A DNA stretch of 9,312 nucleotides, from positions 1-9,312 of the forward strand of contig DFBV01000286.1 in assembly GCA_002366755.1 (NCBI GenBank). The letters run 5' to 3'. A program made the translations under genes and the position numbers. Positions 6,142-9,312 of this stretch are shown here, in pieces. Source of the DNA: Anaerolineales bacterium UBA3071 (GTDB lineage Bacteria; Chloroflexota; Anaerolineae; UBA3071). The notes under the pieces were generated by a model. That model worked only from the letters and a program-made list of their open reading frames with translations, made no database searches and was not told the DNA's origin. Each line of letters starts with the position of its first letter. The first letter of the stretch is position 1.

Positions 6142-6154
6142 CGTACTAAGTACG
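6142..6154. promoter_or_regulatory. 13-bp palindrome, possible operator
   Basis: CGTACT-A-AGTACG is a perfect inverted repeat about 98 bp upstream of the winged-helix gene start and within the parB-winged-helix gap. The size and symmetry fit a dimeric regulator. No promoter boxes were confidently placed around it. Confidence 0.35.
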
Positions 6155-6202
6155 GCGATTCTGGAAGCGGCGCTCAGGGAGCTTCTGAGAGGCCTGTTTT
6201 CC

Positions 6203-6270
6203 TGCACCCGTCGGCACCGACGTCAACACCAACGGTGTGGGGCGTGGCACTAACGTCGGTGCCGACGGTG
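6203..6270. repeat. Partition-site/operator-like element, copy 1 (downstream of parB-like gene)
   Basis: A 16-bp perfect inverted repeat (6208-6223 with 6253-6268) contains on each arm a smaller palindrome, GTCGG-CA-CCGAC (6210-6221) and GTCGG-TG-CCGAC (6255-6266). A third inverted pair, ACACC-AAC-GGTGT (6226-6238), fills the centre. The element lies 35 bp past the parB-like stop. Its words recur in the same order upstream of parA (7741-7806): TGCACC, CACCGACGT, CCAACGGTG, ACGTCGGTG, CGACGGT. No T-run follows the stem, so it is unlikely to be just a terminator. Best reading: a binding site for the ParB-like protein. Confidence 0.6.
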
Positions 6271-6305
6271 CGCCACTCTGCAGGATTTGCCAGGTTTTCC
6301 GCCGT

Positions 6306-6920
6306 TCATTCTTCACCCTCTGTCAGGTAGCGGCTGCGGTCGGCCAAATCAGGCCAGACGATCCCCTCGTCAGCTCCTTTACTACCAGGGTCGGCAGCTT
6401 CTGCCCCGGGATCCTCTTCGCTGGCCTTCTCACTCTTGCTCGTTGTGACCAGCCACTCCTCCAGTGGGGGAGGAACCAGGCGATAAGGATAGCGCAGTTG
6501 CTGCCGCGAGCTCTGCACCTTGTCTGGCTCGATTCTCTCTAGACCAGCTACGAGTGCCAAGCCAACGAGGCGCACCACGACGTCGGATGGTGGGCATTGC
6601 CATCTTTGCGACAGGATGCCAATCGCTTCCACCAAGGATGATGTGACCTCGTAGGTTCTCCTCGTGCGTTGCTTGTCATACGCTCGTTTTCGTCGCTCAT
6701 AGGGTGACAGGCCGCGCTTTCCGCTCAGCAGCGCCCGAGCTACGACATCGCCACGCTGGCCCATCACCTCCTCCACAGCAGCTTGGATAGCCGCAAGCGT
6801 CTCAGTCGGCAATGTCTCCGAAGGCGTGTTACTTGGTGGTGCGCTCTTGGGCTCTACCTGTTGCCGCCCTGAATCCCAGTGACTCAACAGATCATCGCGG
6901 CGTCTCTTGTTATTGCTCAT
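6306..6920 (-). CDS. ParB-like partition partner with ribbon-helix-helix region, 204 aa
   Basis: The gene begins 1 nt after the parA stop (TAAGATG) with GAGGA just upstream, so it is translated from the parA message. Residues 1-85 are basic and polar (KRRRDD; YERRKRAYDKQRTRR). Residues ~88-130 read as a ribbon-helix-helix: a short strand RTYEV, then SSLVEAIGILSQRW, then SDVVVRLVGLALVAGLERIE. The C-terminus is acidic and looks disordered (EKASEEDPGAEAADPGSKGA). It lacks the ParB/Spo0J nuclease and helix-turn-helix core, so it is a non-canonical DNA-binding adaptor of the kind seen with short ParA proteins. The repeats at 6203-6270 and 7741-7806 are its likely targets. The role comes from context. 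Confidence 0.72.
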   Translation of the reverse strand: MSNNKRRRDDLLSHWDSGRQQVEPKSAPPSNTPSETLPTETLAAIQAAVEEVMGQRGDVVARALLSGKRGLSPYERRKRAYDKQRTRRTYEVTSSLVEAIGILSQRWQCPPSDVVVRLVGLALVAGLERIEPDKVQSSRQQLRYPYRLVPPPLEEWLVTTSKSEKASEEDPGAEAADPGSKGADEGIVWPDLADRSRYLTEGEE

Positions 6921-6921
6921 C

Positions 6922-7710
6922 TTATCCTCGCAACAGGATATCTACGATCTCTACCAGGTGAGCATACCCCCCGATCATGCCCTCGCTGCCTTCTTCCTTA
7001 GGCATGCCCACTGCTGCCTTCGCCTTTGGCGCATGTTCCCAGATGGTCTGGCCGAAGCCCGGAGCCTCTCGCAGTTTGGTGTCCACGGGGATGGGAGGGA
7101 GCACCAGCTGTCCATACCGTTCCAAAAGAGCTTCGAGTTGAAGCCTCGTCTCTGTGGTCACCCGGTCGAGGAAGGTGGGCAGAACGCCCAGCAAGTTACA
7201 GTCGTATCCCTCGTCCTGTACCTCTTGGAGCGTGGCTATCAATCCCAGCACGCCGGCCAGGGCCAAGTGGTCCAGCTTCACTGGCACCAATAGCCAGTTG
7301 GCTGCTACCAGTGTGGCCGTGTGCAGCACATCCAGGCTCGGCGCGCAGTCCAGCAGAATGACGTCGAATGGGGAGCGCTCCAACGCCTTCTTCAGGATGC
7401 CCTCACGAAAGGCTCGCCGGTTGAGGATCTCTCTGGCTAACGCCGTGCTTTTGTCTCCCGCGATGAACCATAGGGGGAGATCCTCACGTGCCTGCTGAGC
7501 CAGTTTCACGGCCTTACTTCTCCCCAACAGAAGGTCATACGTGCCGGAGGATGGCGGAAACCCTAAGGCCAGAGCCACGTGGCCTTGGGGGTCCAGGTCC
7601 ACGATGAGAGTCTTATGCCCTCGCTGGGCCAGTCCATAACCCAGGTTTACTGTAGTAGTCGTCTTTCCGGTCCCGCCTTTTTGGTTGGCGATAGCGATAG
7701 TTGTAGGCAT
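6922..7710 (-). CDS. parA: ParA-family partition ATPase, 262 aa
   Basis: This is a deviant-Walker ATPase that drives plasmid or chromosome segregation. Motifs: Walker A KGGTGKTT (11-18) with signature lysine K11, the DLDPQG segment (38-43; A' motif), and Walker B VILLDCAP (D121). LLVPVKLDHLALAGV, VLPTFLDR and LREAPGFGQTIWEHAPK are typical of the C-terminal half. There is no N-terminal DNA-binding domain, so it is the short Soj/type Ib-like form. The start ATG at 7710 has AGGAGG 4 nt upstream. It heads an operon with the ParB-like gene. A GTCGG/CCGAC-rich repeat overlaps the promoter region, suggesting autoregulation. Confidence 0.95.
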   Translation of the reverse strand: MPTTIAIANQKGGTGKTTTTVNLGYGLAQRGHKTLIVDLDPQGHVALALGFPPSSGTYDLLLGRSKAVKLAQQAREDLPLWFIAGDKSTALAREILNRRAFREGILKKALERSPFDVILLDCAPSLDVLHTATLVAANWLLVPVKLDHLALAGVLGLIATLQEVQDEGYDCNLLGVLPTFLDRVTTETRLQLEALLERYGQLVLPPIPVDTKLREAPGFGQTIWEHAPKAKAAVGMPKEEGSEGMIGGYAHLVEIVDILLRG

Positions 7711-7723
7711 TCTTCCTCCTCAC

Positions 7724-7751
7724 ATTATGTTTCTTGTCTGTGCACCTGCAA
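7724..7751 (-). promoter_or_regulatory. Probable promoter of the parA operon
   Basis: A good -10 box CATAAT (7729-7724) lies 13 bp upstream of the parA start codon. The only -35 candidate is TTGCAG (7751-7746), 16 bp further up and matching poorly (3 of 6). The -35 lies inside the repeat element at 7741-7806, so a protein bound there would compete with RNA polymerase. Confidence 0.45.
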
Positions 7752-7806
7752 GCACCGACGTTGGCGTCCAACGGTGCGTTGGGCGCGGACGTCGGTGACG
7801 ACGGTC
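7741..7806. repeat. Partition-site/operator-like element, copy 2 (upstream of parA)
   Basis: The element matches the one at 6203-6270 in the same orientation: TGCACC, CACCGACGT (7753-7761), CCAACGGTG (7768-7776), ACGTCGGTG (7789-7797) and CGACGGT (7799-7805) occur in the same order with 1-2 nt changes in spacing. The palindrome GTCGG-TG-ACGAC (7791-7802) has one mismatch, and the left arm palindrome is degraded compared with copy 1. It begins 31 bp upstream of the parA start and overlaps its promoter. Both autoregulatory operator and centromere roles fit; they are often combined in ParA systems. Confidence 0.6.
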
Positions 7807-8099
7807 ACATCTGTTGCCCCAAGGTCAGCAAAGCACCCGCATCTCTACCCGGTAGCCAGCATCTCGCATTTCGGGCAGCAGCTTTGCTGCCTTCATAGAC
7901 CGCCCGGGAAATTGATCCCCCTGTGGTCTTCTGGCCTGCTTTCTCCTGGACAACTCGTGTTGTATCGCCTGTGACTTCCTCGCTACGCGCCGAGTGGTAC
8001 CACCTGGGGTCAGCGTATTGGCCGCTTGCTATGGCGAGTCACTTTGCTCGCTCGAGTTGAGCCCGCATATCGTCACTATCGTCGTCGCTCGTTTCTCTC

Positions 8100-9312
8100 T
8101 CAGCCGTGCCGGTGCAGTTCTCGCCCATAGGCCCATAGCGGCCCCGCCTTCTCTGCCAGATTGCAGATGTGCAACGTTATCCTGTCTGCTAGCTTCGCGT
8201 CCAGAGCCCAGAGATTGAGTTCCGTCATAACCAGGCTCTGCGCCTTGCCGCGGGGCACTACGACATAGAAGTCACGCGTCACGGCAGCGTAGTTTGTCCA
8301 CCTCTGCCAGCGGTTCCGCCCCCGCCGTTTACCCGCTCTGTCGCACACGACGTAGAGAGGTCGGCCGTCGAAGGTGGCTACGATGTCGGGCTCGAAAGCG
8401 CCCCCGCCAGGGATCTGTAGCGGCTGCGGGTGAAGGTCCACCGCCTGGGCTCCGTGGGCCAGCAACAGGTCACGAGCTTGCAGACACAGCAACACGAGCT
8501 TGGGGCTACCGCGCCGCGTCAGCAGCCGTTCATACTCCGATGGCTGTGGCTCCTGTCCATCCGCAAGGAGACCGTATGCTTCTCGACCTCGCTCCGTCAG
8601 GTGCAACAGTTCGGGAGCTCGCCCACTCCAAGCCTCTACCTGTGGCGTAGCGCTATCTATCAATCCTCCCTCTTTGACGCGGAGGAAGAGGCGTGCTGCC
8701 GTGCCACTGTTGGCCTCCGCCGCTGACAGATGGCCCTGCCGGTGCAAGGCCGCGGCCAGAGAAGCCCGCAGGCAATAGCCGGTGTCGCCCATCACACGTA
8801 CCAGGGCCGTGTCTAACTCGAAGCCAGGTGTCTTTCGCCACTCCGCAAGCCACTCCGGTTCCGGCGACGGGGCTCCTTGCCCTTTCCCCTGAGGCGTCGG
8901 TGAAGGAGCGGCGGACCGCACTGCCTCCCTACGCTGTGCCTCCGTCTGCTGCCGCAGGTGCGCAGCCTCCGCATGGCTGGTAGCCAACTGCCCTTGCAGG
9001 GTCGTCACCTGCTGCACTTGCCGCAGCAGCTCATCTCGCTCTCGCTGCAACACCGCTACCTGCTCCCGCAGGTTGGCCACCTCCTGCACGGCGGCCTCCA
9101 GGCGAGGGCCGAGATCACCGCTGCCCAGCAGCCGCAGCCGGTGGTGCTTGGCCGTGAGCTGCTCTGAGATCCAGCCCCCCAATTGCTTGGGGGTGATTTG
9201 CTCGAAGGCCGAGTCGCCACGCATGGCCACGTCTAGCTCCTCAGGCAATCCAGCCCTGGTCACGGACCATAAGATGGCTACTACATCGGCGTAGCCTTTC
9301 TCCGCCAGCTCT
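8100..9312 (-). CDS. Coiled-coil / winged-helix / degenerate PD-(D/E)XK-like protein, 5' end outside window
   Basis: At least 403 codons are visible. The frame is open to the right edge (reading ELAEKGYADVVAILW before the first in-frame GTG at 9263), so the start lies outside. After an N-terminal segment come a coiled coil rich in Glu, Gln, Leu and Ala (about 9090-8920), a Ser/Pro linker, then EWLAEWRKT and L-D-TALVRVMGDTGYCLR, which align with WYTAWRETS and ALIRALGETGECLR of the 369-aa protein at 1664-2773. The C-terminal part aligns too: SEYERLLTRRGSP, FEPDIVATFDGRPLYVVCDR, DFYVVVP and LHICNL. The PD is kept, but the paralog's E266 aligns with valine, E268 with aspartate and K281 with arginine, so catalysis may be lost. 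Likely a DNA-binding or structural relative of replication-relaxation-type proteins; function unknown. Confidence 0.72.
   Translation of the reverse strand, partial: ELAEKGYADVVAILWSVTRAGLPEELDVAMRGDSAFEQITPKQLGGWISEQLTAKHHRLRLLGSGDLGPRLEAAVQEVANLREQVAVLQRERDELLRQVQQVTTLQGQLATSHAEAAHLRQQTEAQRREAVRSAAPSPTPQGKGQGAPSPEPEWLAEWRKTPGFELDTALVRVMGDTGYCLRASLAAALHRQGHLSAAEANSGTAARLFLRVKEGGLIDSATPQVEAWSGRAPELLHLTERGREAYGLLADGQEPQPSEYERLLTRRGSPKLVLLCLQARDLLLAHGAQAVDLHPQPLQIPGGGAFEPDIVATFDGRPLYVVCDRAGKRRGRNRWQRWTNYAAVTRDFYVVVPRGKAQSLVMTELNLWALDAKLADRITLHICNLAEKAGPLWAYGRELHRHG

Larger units (their letters stand above)
7711..8099. other. 389-bp gene-poor region with parA control elements and a gene remnant-like open frame
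   Basis: The left ~100 bp holds the parA promoter and repeat copy 2. The rest has no gene with a normal start and ribosome site. The minus strand is open for 67 codons from 8028 to the TGA at 7825, and its end (KAAKLLPEMRDAGYRVEMRV) looks protein-like, but it has only a late ATG (7896) without a Shine-Dalgarno. Other features are a 7-bp stem hairpin (7874-7891, loop GCTT) and a 10-bp palindrome GTGGTACCAC (7994-8003). No clear terminator follows the gene ending at 8100. Confidence 0.45.

Noticed and set aside
7874..7891. GGCAGCA-GCTT-TGCTGCC hairpin as terminator
   Set aside because: No T-run follows on the minus strand and it is more than 200 bp past the upstream gene's stop.
9263..9312. 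GTG at 9263 as true start of the right-hand gene
   Set aside because: The same frame continues open to the window edge with protein-like residues and there is no ribosome site before the GTG.

Overview
All convincing genes in this 9.3 kb window lie on the minus strand, so the region reads from right to left. G+C is high and third codon positions are G/C rich. The gene set (ParA, a ribbon-helix-helix ParB-like partner, a winged-helix replication initiator, a DnaC/IstB-type helicase loader, two paralogous coiled-coil/nuclease-like proteins, RecD2) is the backbone of a plasmid or plasmid-derived integrative element from a high-G+C bacterium. Chloroflexota is my tentative guess from the overall flavour of the set; nothing in the sequence proves the host. 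No rRNA, tRNA, CRISPR array, transposase or insertion sequence was seen.

Layout in transcription order. At 9312-8100 lies the 3' part of a gene for a coiled-coil plus winged-helix plus PD-(D/E)XK-like protein. A 389-bp gene-poor gap follows. Next is a parA/parB-like operon (7710-6306) flanked by two related copies (7741-7806 and 6203-6270) of a ~66-bp element rich in GTCGG/CCGAC half-sites, candidate partition sites or operators. Then comes a winged-helix gene cut by an in-frame TAG (6044-5556), followed by a 450-aa initiator-like gene (5541-4189) that carries an iteron cluster and 10-bp tandem repeats inside its own coding sequence. The helicase loader (4211-3462) overlaps its end, giving a lambda O/P-like arrangement with the origin inside the initiator gene. 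After the loader is a region with two overlapping frames (3472-2837), then a second coiled-coil/PD-(D/E)XK-like gene (2773-1664), two or three small unknown genes (1462-943), and a well-formed promoter (863-891) that drives a small zinc-ribbon gene and the N-terminal third of recD2, which runs off the left edge.

Inferred working model: initiator, loader and internal iterons start replication; ParA, the ParB-like protein and the flanking repeats handle segregation and autoregulation; the paralogous nuclease-like proteins and RecD2 process DNA. The strongest observations are the in-gene origin, the paired repeats around parAB, the diverged nuclease-like paralogs, the nonsense-split winged-helix gene, and evidence that recD2 may start at an unusual ATT codon upstream of its first ATG.
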